Assembly: GCF_030766825.1 (NCBI RefSeq)
Contig: NZ_JASFDV010000018.1
Coordinates: 1-64,000 of the forward strand
Origin: Nocardiopsis sp. CC223A
GTDB taxonomy: Bacteria; Actinomycetota; Actinomycetes; Streptosporangiales; Streptosporangiaceae
DNA: 64,000 nucleotides
Direction of reading: 5' to 3'
In this document: piece after piece, positions 17,994 to 26,692 of the stretch
How the letters are laid out: each line of letters starts with the position of its first letter
Position numbering within the stretch: the first letter of the stretch is position 1
Program-made: the position numbers and the translations under genes
The notes under the pieces: generated by a model
The model's database searches: none
Seen by the model: the letters and a program-made list of their open reading frames with translations, nothing else
What the model was told of the DNA's origin: nothing

Positions 17994-18998
17994 CTAGGGG
18001 CGGACCGCCGCGACGAAGTTGGAGCGGTAGTAGTCGCTCAGGGCCACGGTGCCGATCGGCTTGCCCGAGGTCGAGGCGTGGACCATGATGCCGTCGCCCG
18101 CGTACAGGCCCACGTGGCTCGGGCTGGAGCCGTAGAAGAACAGCAGGTCACCGGGCTGCTTGTTCTCCCAGGAGACCCGCTGGCCCGCGTTGACCTGGTC
18201 GTAGGTGGTGCGCGGCAGGCTCACGCCCGCCTGGGCCCAGGCGGCCTGGGTCAGCCCGGAGCAGTCGTAGCCGTTGGGACCGGTCCCGCCCCACACGTAC
18301 GGTTTGCCGATCTGGGCGTAGGCGAAGTCCAGGGCGACCCGGGCGTTGCCCGAGGCCGGACCGGTGTAGCTGCCGCCGCCACCGGTACTGCCCCCGCCCG
18401 TGTTGGAGGTGTTGGAGGTGGCGGCGGCCCGCTCGTCCGCGGTCAGCTCGCCGAGCAGGGTCTCCTGCTCCTCCATCTTCTCCTCGGCCTCCTCGGTGGC
18501 CTCCTCGGCCTCCTTCAGGGCCTCGGCGGCCTCCTCCTCGGTCTCCTCGGCCTCTGCCTCCAGGGTCTCCAGCTCCTCCAGCTCCTCGATGTACTGTTCG
18601 AGGCTGGCGTTGTGCTGCTCGGAGAGGTAGCCCAGGTCGGCCTGGTGGAACATCGCCTCCTCGGGGGCGCCCGAGCCGATGAGCTGGGTGGGGGAGGTGA
18701 AGTCGGTGCCGGTGTAGGCGAGGTTGGCCAGGGCGCGCACGCCCCGGCTCAGCGTCTCCACCCGCTCCTCGGCCTCCTCCAGGTCCTTGAGGATGTCCTC
18801 CAGCTTCTCCTCGGCGACCTCGTGGGTCTCCTCGGCCTCGTTGTAGGCCGCGTTGAGTTCGGCGAACTCCTCTTCGAGGCGCTCGATCTCCTCACGGACC
18901 TCCTCGACGGTCGGCTCGGCGTACGCGACCGACGCGGGCAGCAGGAACGCCCCGCATGCCAGGACGGACACGACCGATACACGGCGCGATACGGACAC
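17994..18998 (-). CDS. NlpC/P60 cell-wall endopeptidase with coiled-coil N-terminus, paralogue 1
   Basis: Secreted peptidoglycan hydrolase of the C40 family, 334 residues. A signal peptide ends VAYA|EP near residue 27. It is followed by about 170 residues of very Glu-rich coiled coil, a GGGSTGGGGS linker, and the catalytic domain with Cys246 in NGYDCSGLTQAAW, His in SPSHVGLYAG and MVHAS. The GTG at 18998 is chosen because AGGAAGG lies 11 nt before it and because it puts the catalytic Cys at exactly the same position as in paralogue 2; a TTG 21 nt upstream is the alternative. It has its own sigma-70-like promoter. Confidence 0.9.
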   Translation of the reverse strand: MSVSRRVSVVSVLACGAFLLPASVAYAEPTVEEVREEIERLEEEFAELNAAYNEAEETHEVAEEKLEDILKDLEEAEERVETLSRGVRALANLAYTGTDFTSPTQLIGSGAPEEAMFHQADLGYLSEQHNASLEQYIEELEELETLEAEAEETEEEAAEALKEAEEATEEAEEKMEEQETLLGELTADERAAATSNTSNTGGGSTGGGGSYTGPASGNARVALDFAYAQIGKPYVWGGTGPNGYDCSGLTQAAWAQAGVSLPRTTYDQVNAGQRVSWENKQPGDLLFFYGSSPSHVGLYAGDGIMVHASTSGKPIGTVALSDYYRSNFVAAVRP

Positions 18999-19109
18999 GG
19001 TGGGAAACACCTTCCTCAAGGGAGGCGCCGACCGGAACAGGGGCTTCCGGGGTGCGGTGCGGGGGACCGGACCGGCGCGGTGAAGGGACCGAAAGACGTT
19101 CGGCGTTGA

Positions 19110-19138
19110 ACACTAGTGCATCACCGAGACGCTCTCAA
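19110..19138 (-). promoter_or_regulatory. Sigma-70-type promoter of NlpC/P60 gene 1
   Basis: On the minus strand, -35 TTGAGA (19138-19133) and -10 TAGTGT (19115-19110) are separated by exactly 17 bp, about 110 bp before the gene. Confidence 0.65.
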
Positions 19139-19216
19139 CCTTTTCGTGATGTTCAGAACCATGGCCGGACATGGCCGAAAAAGGGATGTAAGAAACGCTG
19201 TGCGGCCCCGGAAACG

Positions 19217-19257
19217 CCGCGAGGCCGCCCCCCCGTGAAAGGGGACGGCCTCGGCGG
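19217..19257 (-). terminator. Hairpin after NlpC/P60 gene 2
   Basis: CCGCGAGGCCG and CGGCCTCGGCGG form a long stem with one bulge, extended inward by CCCC/GGGG, 14 bp after the stop of the second NlpC/P60 gene. A short T-run follows on the minus strand. Confidence 0.6.
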
Positions 19258-19271
19258 GAACGCAGGGTGCG

Positions 19272-20273
19272 TCAGGGACGCACGGCGAACTCGAACACGC
19301 CCGCCCAGTAGGCGGCCAGCCCGACCACCTCGATGTTGCGGCCGGTGCGCGGGGCGTGCACCATCTGCCCGCCGCCCGCGTACAGGCCGTTGTGGCTCAG
19401 CCCGGTGAAGAACATGATGTCGCCCGGCTGAAGGGCGTTGATGTCGTAGATGCGGTTGCCCACCTCGGCCTGCGAGTACGTGGTCCGGGGCAGGTCCACG
19501 CCGCCGGCCCGCCAGGAGGCCTGCACCAGGCCGGAGCAGTCGTAGCCGTTGGGGCCGGTGCCGCCGTAGACGTAGGGCTTGCCGATCTGGGCGTAGGCGA
19601 AGTCCAGCGCCGCGCCCGCGCTGCCCGAGGCACCGCCGGTGTAGGACTGGCCGCCGGAGTCGTCGGCGCCCTCGGTGGAGACGTCGGCGTCGGGGAACTC
19701 GGCGAGCAGCTCCTCCTGCGCCTCGATCTTCTCCTCGACCTCGTCCTTGGCCTCCTCGGCCTCCTCCAGCGCCTCCTCGGCCTCCTTCAGGGCCTCTTCG
19801 GACTCGTCCTTGAGGGAGAACAGGCGTTCGGCGGACTCGCCGAACTCGTCGAGCTGCGTCTGCTGGGTCTCGGAGAGGTAGGTGAGGTCGGCGTTCTGCT
19901 CCAGCAGCCCCTCGGGGCCGTCGGAGGTCAGGATGTTGGTGATCGAGTCCATGTCGCCGGACTGGTAGGTCGCGTTGGCGAGCTTCTGGACCTTCTCCTT
20001 GAGGGCCTCGTAGTTCTCCTGCTCGTCCCCGACCTGCTCGTCGAGTTCCTCGTACCGGGCTTCGGCGACCTCGTGGTCCTCCTTGGCCTGGTTGTACTCC
20101 TCGACCGCTGCGGAGGCCTCCTCGTTGAGGCGCTCGATCTCCTCCTCGACCTCCTCACGGGTGGGGTCCGCGTGGGCGGTGCCGGGGACGAGGAGGGAGC
20201 TTGCGACGACCGCTCCGATTCCGGTCGAGGCAGCGATGCGGCGAGCCGTACGCCGACCACCGGTGTTCTTCAT
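19272..20273 (-). CDS. NlpC/P60 cell-wall endopeptidase with coiled-coil N-terminus, paralogue 2
   Basis: A 333-residue paralogue of the gene downstream, with the same architecture: signal peptide ending TAHA|DP, Glu-rich coiled coil (about residues 40-200), short Gly/Ser linker, and C40 domain with Cys246 in NGYDCSGLVQASW, then LSHNGLYAG and MVHAP. The ATG follows AAGGAG at 11 nt. The two copies differ through most of the coiled coil but stay close in the catalytic domain, suggesting an old duplication. Likely role: controlled cell-wall cleavage in growth or sporulation (family knowledge). Confidence 0.9.
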   Translation of the reverse strand: MKNTGGRRTARRIAASTGIGAVVASSLLVPGTAHADPTREEVEEEIERLNEEASAAVEEYNQAKEDHEVAEARYEELDEQVGDEQENYEALKEKVQKLANATYQSGDMDSITNILTSDGPEGLLEQNADLTYLSETQQTQLDEFGESAERLFSLKDESEEALKEAEEALEEAEEAKDEVEEKIEAQEELLAEFPDADVSTEGADDSGGQSYTGGASGSAGAALDFAYAQIGKPYVYGGTGPNGYDCSGLVQASWRAGGVDLPRTTYSQAEVGNRIYDINALQPGDIMFFTGLSHNGLYAGGGQMVHAPRTGRNIEVVGLAAYWAGVFEFAVRP

Positions 20274-20434
20274 GGCGGGCCACGCTCCTTGGGGTGTGAG
20301 AAGTCCGCACGGGGGTGCTGGGGAGACACGTACAGGGGGAGCGCCCGCGTCCGGGACACGGGCACCGGGTGTGAGTGTGCGGGACCCACCGGGGGCACAA
20401 GGGTGGCGTTCTATCCGGTAGAGCACTCACGTTC

Positions 20435-20451
20435 CCGCTAGAACCTAGCGG
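20435..20451. promoter_or_regulatory. Palindrome upstream of NlpC/P60 gene 2
   Basis: CCGCTAG and CTAGCGG form a perfect 7-bp inverted repeat around AAC, about 160 bp before the gene start. A possible operator; no regulator is identified. Confidence 0.35.
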
Positions 20452-20546
20452 ACCGCACGGCACGGCTCAACCACACGGCCGAACACATGGCGAGGATCTC
20501 AGGGGGACGCGGAAGCGGGTGCGGTGCCCCGGGCACCGCACCCGCT

Positions 20547-21920
20547 TCACCCGTGCGACTCCAACCTGCGCAGGAAGATGGGCGAGGAGATCGCCCGCGC
20601 CCCGGCCCGGCGCACCGCGCCCACGATCTCCCGGTCGGAGGTGACCACGGCGATCGGCCTGCCGGGCGGTTCGGCCCGCACCAGGCGCACGATCAGCTCG
20701 TCCGCCGTCTCCCCGGGCGCGCTGAACAGCAGTCGCACCCGGCGGGTCTGCGCCACCGCCGGCGGGGCGTCCACGTCGGCCCCGTCGAAGACACAGGTGA
20801 TCTCCGCCTTGGTCCGGCTGGCCAGCCCCTCCAGGGAGGACAGCAGCCGGGTGCGCTGGTCGGCCAGCGGCAGGGTCCCGTAGCCCGTCTTGGTGACGTT
20901 GTAGCCGTCCACCAGCAGGTGCACGCGCGGCACCGTCAGCAGGTGTTCGAGCAGGCCGGGGTCGTCGTCGGGCAGCCCGCCCAGCGAGACCCGGCGGCGC
21001 TCGTCCGCCTCGGCCGCCACCAGGTCGGCGGGGGAGTCCACCGCGGCCGGCAGCGCGAGCTCGCGGCGCAGCCCGTGGGAGGCGTCGACCAGAACGTCCA
21101 GCAGGACGCGCAGTCGCGCCTCGTCGGCGTTGCGGCCCGCGCGCACGGCCCGCCGGGCGTTCTCCACCTGCGCCTCGGCCGCCGACAGCCTGGACTTCAG
21201 CCGCCGGTTCTCCGACTCCAGGGCACCGACCCGGCCGGTGGCCTCCGCGGCGCGCTCGTCGGCCCGGAGCGCCACCTGCTCGGCGCGGGCCGTCGCCTCC
21301 CGGGCGCGGCGCCGCTCGGTGTGCACCTTCTGGCGCAGCTCCGAGATCTCGGCCTTGTGCTCCTTGATCAGGGCGCGCAGCCGGTCCGTCTCGGCCCTGT
21401 GCTCCTCGCGGGCCTGGGCCAGGCGGTGGTTCACCTCCTCCAGGGCCTCGGCGGCCTCGTCGGCCTCCTTGGCCCCGGCCTCCCGGTCCAGTTCGCTGTG
21501 GACGCCCTCGACGATGTCGACCCACCCCGGTGGGCGCAGCAGGTACGCGCAGGCCCCCACCGCCACGGGGTCGGCGGCCGGGGGCACCACGCCCGAGCGC
21601 AGCCCCTCGGCCAGTTCGGGCCACACCTGCTCGACCCGTTCGGCCACCAGGGTCCGAAACGCCGGGTCGGTCTCCAACTGGGCGGCGATTTGCGGCCCCG
21701 CCAGCCGGGCCCGGCGGCGCGGCTCGAACTTGGCCACCCGCCGCAGCGGGGCGGGCAGTTCGGCGGCGCGCATGCCGCCCAGCACGTCGGACCCGTAGTC
21801 GATGACCCGGGAGCGCACGGCCTCGGGCAGCGGGCGCGGCAGCCGTTCCCCGTCCTCCCCGTTGCCGTGCTCGGGTGCCGCCCCGTTCCCGGAGTCACCG
21901 GCCTCCGGGCGGGTGCTCAT
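20547..21920 (-). CDS. NYN-domain putative RNase / RNA-binding protein
   Basis: A 457-residue protein with a C-terminal NYN (YacP-like, PIN-fold) domain. VHLLVDGYNVTKTGYG gives the first acidic residue, and CVFDGADV and VVTSDREIVGAVRRAGA the others expected in a metal-dependent nuclease site. The N-terminal 130 residues are Arg/Pro/Ala-rich and the middle (about 170-290) is a long coiled coil with EEHRAETDRLRALIKEHK. The ATG overlaps the stop of the preceding zinc-ribbon gene (ATGA). Role in RNA metabolism is inferred from the fold; no substrate is known. Confidence 0.82.
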   Translation of the reverse strand: MSTRPEAGDSGNGAAPEHGNGEDGERLPRPLPEAVRSRVIDYGSDVLGGMRAAELPAPLRRVAKFEPRRRARLAGPQIAAQLETDPAFRTLVAERVEQVWPELAEGLRSGVVPPAADPVAVGACAYLLRPPGWVDIVEGVHSELDREAGAKEADEAAEALEEVNHRLAQAREEHRAETDRLRALIKEHKAEISELRQKVHTERRRAREATARAEQVALRADERAAEATGRVGALESENRRLKSRLSAAEAQVENARRAVRAGRNADEARLRVLLDVLVDASHGLRRELALPAAVDSPADLVAAEADERRRVSLGGLPDDDPGLLEHLLTVPRVHLLVDGYNVTKTGYGTLPLADQRTRLLSSLEGLASRTKAEITCVFDGADVDAPPAVAQTRRVRLLFSAPGETADELIVRLVRAEPPGRPIAVVTSDREIVGAVRRAGARAISSPIFLRRLESHG

Positions 21921-22198
21921 GCCCGACCCGTCGGGCTCTCCGCCGAAGTGTCGGAGACCGACCGGTCGGCGTCGGGGCGGGCGATGGTCTCGATGCGGTC
22001 CGTGGCCCCGCACCAGCGGCACTTCACCTGCTCGATCGTCTCGGACAGGACGGTGCGCTCCTCCACCCGCCCCTCACCGGACAGGTCCAGGTGCACGAAG
22101 TCCTGGGAGCGGACCGTGCGCGTCACGTCGAACCGCGTGAGGTTGCCGCATCCGGTGCACCGCCACCGCTCATTGTCACCCGGCATCGCGATCCCCAC
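21917..22198 (-). CDS. Zinc-ribbon hypothetical protein coupled to the NYN gene
   Basis: A 93-residue protein with two CxxC pairs, RWRCTGCGNLTRFDVTRT and VKCRWCGATDRIE, that should bind one zinc. Between them lies the segment QDFVHLDLSGEGRVEERTVL. Similar proteins precede NYN-domain genes in other actinomycetes (recollection). The GTG at 22198 follows AGGAGG at a short 4-nt spacing; an ATG 12 nt downstream is an alternative start. It shares a 4-nt overlap with the NYN gene, so the two products probably work together. Confidence 0.78.
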   Translation of the reverse strand: MGIAMPGDNERWRCTGCGNLTRFDVTRTVRSQDFVHLDLSGEGRVEERTVLSETIEQVKCRWCGATDRIETIARPDADRSVSDTSAESPTGRA

Positions 22199-22320
22199 GG
22201 TTCCTCCTCTTGATCGGGTAAGCGGGGGCTTTACGCCCCATCACCCACATCTTTCCACGTCGGGTGGCCCGGACCGGAGGGCGGCCGTGTTCGGTCGTCG
22301 GCTCCGATTAACCTGACCGG

Positions 22321-24051
22321 GTGGTTCGACGGTCCGCGACGCCCACGGGCGACCAACTCGACATCGGTGACATCGGCACTCCGCTGGGCGCCGTGTCCTT
22401 CGTCGTGCTGGACCTGGAGACGACCGGTACCAGCGCCACGAACTCCCGGATCACCGAGATCGGAGCGGTGCGGGTGCGCGGCGGACGGGTGGAGGAGGAG
22501 TTCACCGCACTCGTGGACCCGGGTGTGGTCATCCCCGCCGAGATCACCCTGCTGACCGGCATCACCCAGTCCATGGTGGCCACCGCCCCGCCCCTGGAGG
22601 AGGTGCTGCCCCGGGTGCTCGCCTTCCTCACCGCGCGGGAGCACACCGCCCTGGTCGCCCACAACGCCCCCTTCGACGTCGGGTTCCTCAAGGCGGCCTG
22701 CGAGCGCCACGGCGCGGTCTGGCCGGACCCGCCGGTGGTGGACACCCTGCGCCTGGCCCGCGCCGTCCTGCCCCACGGGCAGACCCGCAACCACCGGCTG
22801 GGCACCCTGGCCGCGTTCTTCGGCTCGCCGGTCACCCCCAACCACCGGGCCCTGGACGACGCCCGCGCCACCGTCACCGTCCTCACCGGGCTCATCGACC
22901 GCCTCACCCCGCTGGGGGTGGGCAGCCTGGAGGAGCTGCGCGCGGTCACCAAACCGCCCACCAAGGCCCAGCGCGCCAAACGGCACCTGGCCGAGGGGCT
23001 GCCCGAACGCCCCGGGGTGTACGTGTTCACCGACGCGCGCGGCGCCGACCTGTACGTGGGCAAGAGCAACAACCTGCGCCGCCGGGTCGCCTCCTACTTC
23101 ACCGCCGCCGAGAACCGGCAGCGCATCCGGGAGATGGCCGGGGTGGTGGCGGGTGTCACCCCCATCGTGTGCGCCACCGACCTGGAGGCGTCGGTGCGCG
23201 AGCTGCGCATCATCGCCGAGCGCAAACCCCCCTACAACCGGCGCTCGCGCAACCCCGAGCGGGTCCGCTGGGTCACCCTGACCGCCGAGGCCTACCCCCG
23301 CCTGTCGGTCGTGACCACCGTCAAGGCCGACGGCGCGCCCTACATCGGCCCCTACGCCTCGGCCAACGAGGCCGAGCGGGCCAGGGAGGCGCTGCTGCAC
23401 GCCCTACCGCTGCGCCAGTGCGCGCACCGGCTCACCCCCGGCGGCACAGACGGGGTCGCCCCCTGCGTGCTCGCCCAGATGGGCCGCTGCGGCGCGCCCT
23501 GCGACGGCACCGAGCCCCTGGACGCCTACCTGGAGCACGCCGCGGCCGCCCGCACCGCCATGACCGGCGACCCCGACGCCGTCGTGGCCGCCCACACCGA
23601 CCGCATCGCCGAACTCTCCGCCGCCCTGCGCTATGAGGAGGCCGCCGCGCTGCGGGACCGGCTCGCCGCGTTCCTGCGCGGCGCCCGCCGCGCCCAGCGC
23701 ATGGCCGCCCTCGCCGCCGTCCCCCACCTGGTCGCCACCCGGCGCGGCCCCACCGGTTGGGACACCTGCGTGGTCCGCCACGGGCGGCTGGCCGCCAGCG
23801 CCGTGCTGGAACCCGGAACCGACCCCGCGGCGTTCCTGCGCGCCCTGGCCGCCACCGCCGAGACCGTCGAACCGGCCGTCGCCCCGCAGTCCGCCGCACT
23901 GCCCGGCGAGACCGAGCTGATCCTGGCCTGGTTGGAGGACCCCGCCACCCGCCTGGTGGAGATCGACGGGGAGTGGACATGCCCGCTGCGGGCGGCCGAG
24001 GCGCACCCGGAGATGACACACTGGGCGCATGGCCGCGCTACCGCTCAATGA
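22321..24051 (+). CDS. DEDDh exonuclease fused to UvrC-type GIY-YIG domain
   Basis: A 576-residue two-part DNA-repair enzyme. The N-terminal DnaQ-like DEDDh exonuclease has VVLDLETTG, VAHNAPFDVGFL and NHRALDDARAT. At about residue 235 begins a GIY-YIG nuclease (GVYVFTDARGADLYVGKSNNLRRR). It is followed by the four-Cys pattern C..C..GRCGAPC that in UvrC binds a [4Fe-4S] cluster, and a UVR-like LRYEEAAALRDRLAAFL that would contact UvrB. The second UvrC endonuclease half (RNase H-like) is absent, as in Cho proteins. GTG start; no strong ribosome site seen. Its 3' end overlaps the rhomboid gene by 23 nt. Confidence 0.88.
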   Translation: MVRRSATPTGDQLDIGDIGTPLGAVSFVVLDLETTGTSATNSRITEIGAVRVRGGRVEEEFTALVDPGVVIPAEITLLTGITQSMVATAPPLEEVLPRVLAFLTAREHTALVAHNAPFDVGFLKAACERHGAVWPDPPVVDTLRLARAVLPHGQTRNHRLGTLAAFFGSPVTPNHRALDDARATVTVLTGLIDRLTPLGVGSLEELRAVTKPPTKAQRAKRHLAEGLPERPGVYVFTDARGADLYVGKSNNLRRRVASYFTAAENRQRIREMAGVVAGVTPIVCATDLEASVRELRIIAERKPPYNRRSRNPERVRWVTLTAEAYPRLSVVTTVKADGAPYIGPYASANEAERAREALLHALPLRQCAHRLTPGGTDGVAPCVLAQMGRCGAPCDGTEPLDAYLEHAAAARTAMTGDPDAVVAAHTDRIAELSAALRYEEAAALRDRLAAFLRGARRAQRMAALAAVPHLVATRRGPTGWDTCVVRHGRLAASAVLEPGTDPAAFLRALAATAETVEPAVAPQSAALPGETELILAWLEDPATRLVEIDGEWTCPLRAAEAHPEMTHWAHGRATAQ

Positions 24052-24793
24052 CGACCACCCCGTCCGCCGCGCCCCCGTCGTCGCCTACCTGCTGATCGCG
24101 GCCAACGTCCTGGCCTACCTGATGTCGCCGCAGGCGACCACGGCGGTCTGGTACCCGTCCGACATGGTGGAGCGGTTCTGCTCCATCCAGGACTACTTCA
24201 TGCGCTGGGGCGCGGTCCCCGCCGAGATGTTCGGGCACACCGCCCTGGCCGACCCGGTCGTCCCCCAGTGCGGGGGCATCGAGGGCAAGCAGGTGTGGCT
24301 GTCGGTGTTCGCCTCCATGTTCGTCCACTCCGGCGCCGCCCACCTGGTGGGCAACATGGTCTACCTGTTCGTGTTCGGGCCGGTGGTGGAGGACCGGATC
24401 GGACGGCTGCGGTTCCTGGTGCTGTACGTGGTCACCGGCCTGGCCGCCGCCTACGGGTTCGCCCTGGGCGACCCGCAGGGCATGATCCCCATGGTCGGCG
24501 CCTCCGGTGCGATCTCCGGAGTGCTCGGCGCCTACCTGGTCGTGCAGTTCCGCAGCCGGGTCACCACCCTGGTGTTCGGGGTGGTCCCCATGCGCCTGCC
24601 CGGGTGGGCGCTGGTGGGCAGCTACTTCGTCCTTCAGTATCTTCTCTACGTCACCACATCGAACGCCCCCGGTGCGGGCTCCGGCGTCGCCTACGCGGCG
24701 CACGTCTACGGATTCGTGGCCGGGGTGATCGTGGGATGGGTGGTCTACCGGCTGCGATGGCGCTCCGGGACGCGGCTCTCCGACGTCTACTAG
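24029..24793 (+). CDS. Rhomboid-family intramembrane serine protease
   Basis: A 254-residue polytopic membrane protease. Catalytic and structural motifs are present: HSGAAHLVGNMVYLF (oxyanion-side His and Asn), GASGAISGVLGAYL with the nucleophile Ser, and AYAAHVYGFVAG with the catalytic His. About six hydrophobic helices are visible. The L1-loop region after helix 1 is longer than usual and holds two cysteines (RFCSIQDY, VVPQCGG) that could form an extracytoplasmic disulfide. The ATG overlaps the preceding gene by 23 nt, suggesting coupling. Substrates are unknown. Confidence 0.9.
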   Translation: MAALPLNDDHPVRRAPVVAYLLIAANVLAYLMSPQATTAVWYPSDMVERFCSIQDYFMRWGAVPAEMFGHTALADPVVPQCGGIEGKQVWLSVFASMFVHSGAAHLVGNMVYLFVFGPVVEDRIGRLRFLVLYVVTGLAAAYGFALGDPQGMIPMVGASGAISGVLGAYLVVQFRSRVTTLVFGVVPMRLPGWALVGSYFVLQYLLYVTTSNAPGAGSGVAYAAHVYGFVAGVIVGWVVYRLRWRSGTRLSDVY

Positions 24794-24846
24794 CCGTGCG
24801 CGGCCCATCGGACCTCCGCCCGCGCCGACACCGCCCAGGAGGCACA

Positions 24847-25122
24847 GTGATCACCGCGATCGTCATGATCAAGGCCGACGTCCACCGCATCCCCGAGGTC
24901 GCCGAGGCCATCGCCGAGATCGACGGGGTGAGCGAGGTCTACTCGGTCACCGGCGGGGTCGACCTCATCGCCATGGTGCGGGTACGCCGCCACGAGGACC
25001 TGGCCGAGGTCATCCCCGGGCGGGTCAACAAGGTGCCCGGCGTGATCTCCTCCGACACGCACATCTCCTTCCAGACCTACTCCAAGCACGACCTGGAGTC
25101 GGCCTTCGCCATCGGCTGGTAG
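24847..25122 (+). CDS. Stand-alone RAM (Lrp/AsnC ligand-binding) domain protein
   Basis: A 91-residue protein consisting only of the regulation-of-amino-acid-metabolism domain: VITAIVMIKADVHRIPEVAEAI, VSEVYSVTGGVDLIAMVRV, and the dimer region ending AFAIGW. It lacks the HTH of Lrp/AsnC, so it cannot bind DNA itself. It may sense an amino acid or modulate an Lrp partner. It lies next to trpD (convergent), which hints at an aromatic amino acid link but does not prove it. An AGGAGG site precedes the GTG at 5 nt. Confidence 0.85.
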   Translation: MITAIVMIKADVHRIPEVAEAIAEIDGVSEVYSVTGGVDLIAMVRVRRHEDLAEVIPGRVNKVPGVISSDTHISFQTYSKHDLESAFAIGW

Positions 25123-25131
25123 CCGCACGCG

Positions 25132-25163
25132 AGGGGGCGGGCACCGTGCGGTGCCCGCCCCCT
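25132..25163 (+). terminator. Hairpin after the RAM-domain gene
   Basis: Perfect 14-bp stem AGGGGGCGGGCACC / GGTGCCCGCCCCCT with a GTGC loop, 9 bp after the stop; no T-run. Confidence 0.65.
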
Positions 25164-25185
25164 ATGCGCTTCTCGGGGCCCGGGA

Positions 25186-25404
25186 GGGCGGGAGCCTTCG
25201 GTCCTGTGCGGCCGTCCTCGTTCCTCGGGTGTCCGCTACGGGCCTCCAGAACCCCGCCGGCGCCTCGCGTGCTTCTCGGGGCCTCCGTTTCGCTTCGGCC
25301 CGTGCTCGGTGCCCCGGGGGCGGGAGCCTTCGGCCCTGCGCGGCCGTCCTCGTTCCTCGGGCGTCCGCTACGGGCCTCCAGACCCCCGCCGGCGCCTCGC
25401 GTGC
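25186..25404. repeat. 87-bp direct repeat between the RAM-domain gene and trpD
   Basis: Two copies, 25186-25272 and 25318-25404, differ at 4 of 87 positions; the period is 132 bp. The second copy ends 2 bp before the trpD stop codon. A 13-bp piece (GCTTCTCGGGGCC) also recurs at 25168 and 25271. No coding potential is supported. Confidence 0.8.
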
Positions 25405-25406
25405 GG

Positions 25407-26492
25407 TCAGAGGTCCTTGGCGAACTCCTGGCTGGTCTCCACCCAAGTCGCCAGGGTCCGCTCGGCGGCACCGCTGTCGACCGCGGCCTCGGCGCGTTCG
25501 TACCCGGCGCGGACCGCGTCCACCAGCGCCCCGTCGATCCCGTCGACGGCCGCCAGCGCCGCGCCCGCGTTCAACAGGACGGCGTCGCGCACCGGACCCT
25601 CCCGACCCGCCAGCAGGTCGCGCACCGCACGGGCGTTGAACTCCACGTCGCCGCCGCGCAGCGCGTCCGGCTCCGACCGCGCGATGCCCAGGTCGGCCGG
25701 GTCCAGTGTTTCGCGCCGGGCCGCTCCGTCACGCACCACCCACACCGTCGAGGTGGTCGCGGTGGTCAGCTCGTCCAGGCCGTCGTCGCCGCGGAACACC
25801 AGCGCCGACACGCCCCGCTCGGCGAACACACCGGCGATGACCTCGCACATGCGCGCGTCGAACACACCGATCGCCGACGCCGTCGGCCGGGCCGGGTTGG
25901 TGAGCGGGCCCAGGAAGTTGAACACCGTCGGCACCGCCAGCTCACGGCGCGGCTTGGCCGCGAACCGCAGCGACGGGTGGAACAGCGGGGCGAAGCAGAA
26001 GGTGATGCCCGCCTCCAGCGCGGTCCGGGCCGTCAGCTCCGGCGGCAGGTCCAGGACCACGCCCAGCCGCTCCAGCACGTCCGCCGTCCCGCAGGAGGAG
26101 GACGCGGCGCGGTTGCCGTGCTTGACCACGCGGGCCCCGGCCGCCGCGGCGACGATCGCCGCCATCGTCGACACGTTCACCGTGTGCGCCCGGTCGCCGC
26201 CGGTGCCGACGATGTCCAGGGTGGGGCCGGGCACCTCGATGCGGACCGCGTTGTCGAGCATGCCCCGGGCCAGGCCGGTCACCTCCGACACGCCCTCGCC
26301 CTTGGCGCGCAGCGCGATCGCGAACCCCGCGATCTGGGCGTCGGTCGCCGAGCCCGACATGATCTCGCCCATCGCCCACGCCGTGTCGGCGGAGCTGAGG
26401 GTGGTCCCGCCCAGCAGGGCGGTGATGAGGTTGGCCCAGGTCCGCTCGGTGACGGCGGAATTCTCTCGGGGCCCGGCGGCGGGAACGTTCAT
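25407..26492 (-). CDS. trpD: Anthranilate phosphoribosyltransferase
   Basis: Second committed step of tryptophan synthesis: transfers phosphoribose from PRPP to anthranilate. 361 residues. Diagnostic motifs are [17 protein letters not shown] (PRPP loop, about residues 92-108), [18 protein letters not shown], and [11 protein letters not shown] with the second substrate site; [10 protein letters not shown] follows. The ATG has GGAG 8 nt upstream; an upstream GTG is possible but lacks a ribosome site. No other trp gene and no Trp-rich leader peptide is nearby. The stop codon is abutted by an 87-bp repeat. Confidence 0.95.
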   Translation of the reverse strand: MNVPAAGPRENSAVTERTWANLITALLGGTTLSSADTAWAMGEIMSGSATDAQIAGFAIALRAKGEGVSEVTGLARGMLDNAVRIEVPGPTLDIVGTGGDRAHTVNVSTMAAIVAAAAGARVVKHGNRAASSSCGTADVLERLGVVLDLPPELTARTALEAGITFCFAPLFHPSLRFAAKPRRELAVPTVFNFLGPLTNPARPTASAIGVFDARMCEVIAGVFAERGVSALVFRGDDGLDELTTATTSTVWVVRDGAARRETLDPADLGIARSEPDALRGGDVEFNARAVRDLLAGREGPVRDAVLLNAGAALAAVDGIDGALVDAVRAGYERAEAAVDSGAAERTLATWVETSQEFAKDL

Positions 26493-26532
26493 TTTTCGAC
26501 TCCAGGGTGACAAGGGCATGGGGCCGCACGAA

Positions 26533-26557
26533 CGCGGCGCGGTGGGACCGCGCCGCG
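26533..26557 (-). terminator. Hairpin between the receiver-like gene and trpD
   Basis: Perfect 11-bp stem CGCGGCGCGGT / ACCGCGCCGCG with a 3-nt loop, located 41 bp before trpD on the same strand. It may end the upstream transcript; no T-run. Confidence 0.45.
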
Positions 26558-26692
26558 GCTCGTCTCAGTGCAGCGGGGGACGGGAGAGTGCGCCGCCACG
26601 CCATCGCCCGGTGTCGGCGCCGTGGTTCAGGGCCCCGCCCACCACGCGGCGACGGCGCATGTTCCCCTCGCCGTCGTCACTCGCCACGGAGG

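Noticed and set aside
20275-20460. Possible ydaO/yuaA (c-di-AMP) riboswitch before the second NlpC/P60 gene
   Set aside because: Such riboswitches often precede cell-wall hydrolase genes in actinomycetes, but the conserved core segments are not present here.
26565-26660. Possible Trp leader peptide before trpD
   Set aside because: The 31-codon frame has a single Trp and no Trp cluster, and the nearby hairpin lacks a T-run and an alternative pairing.
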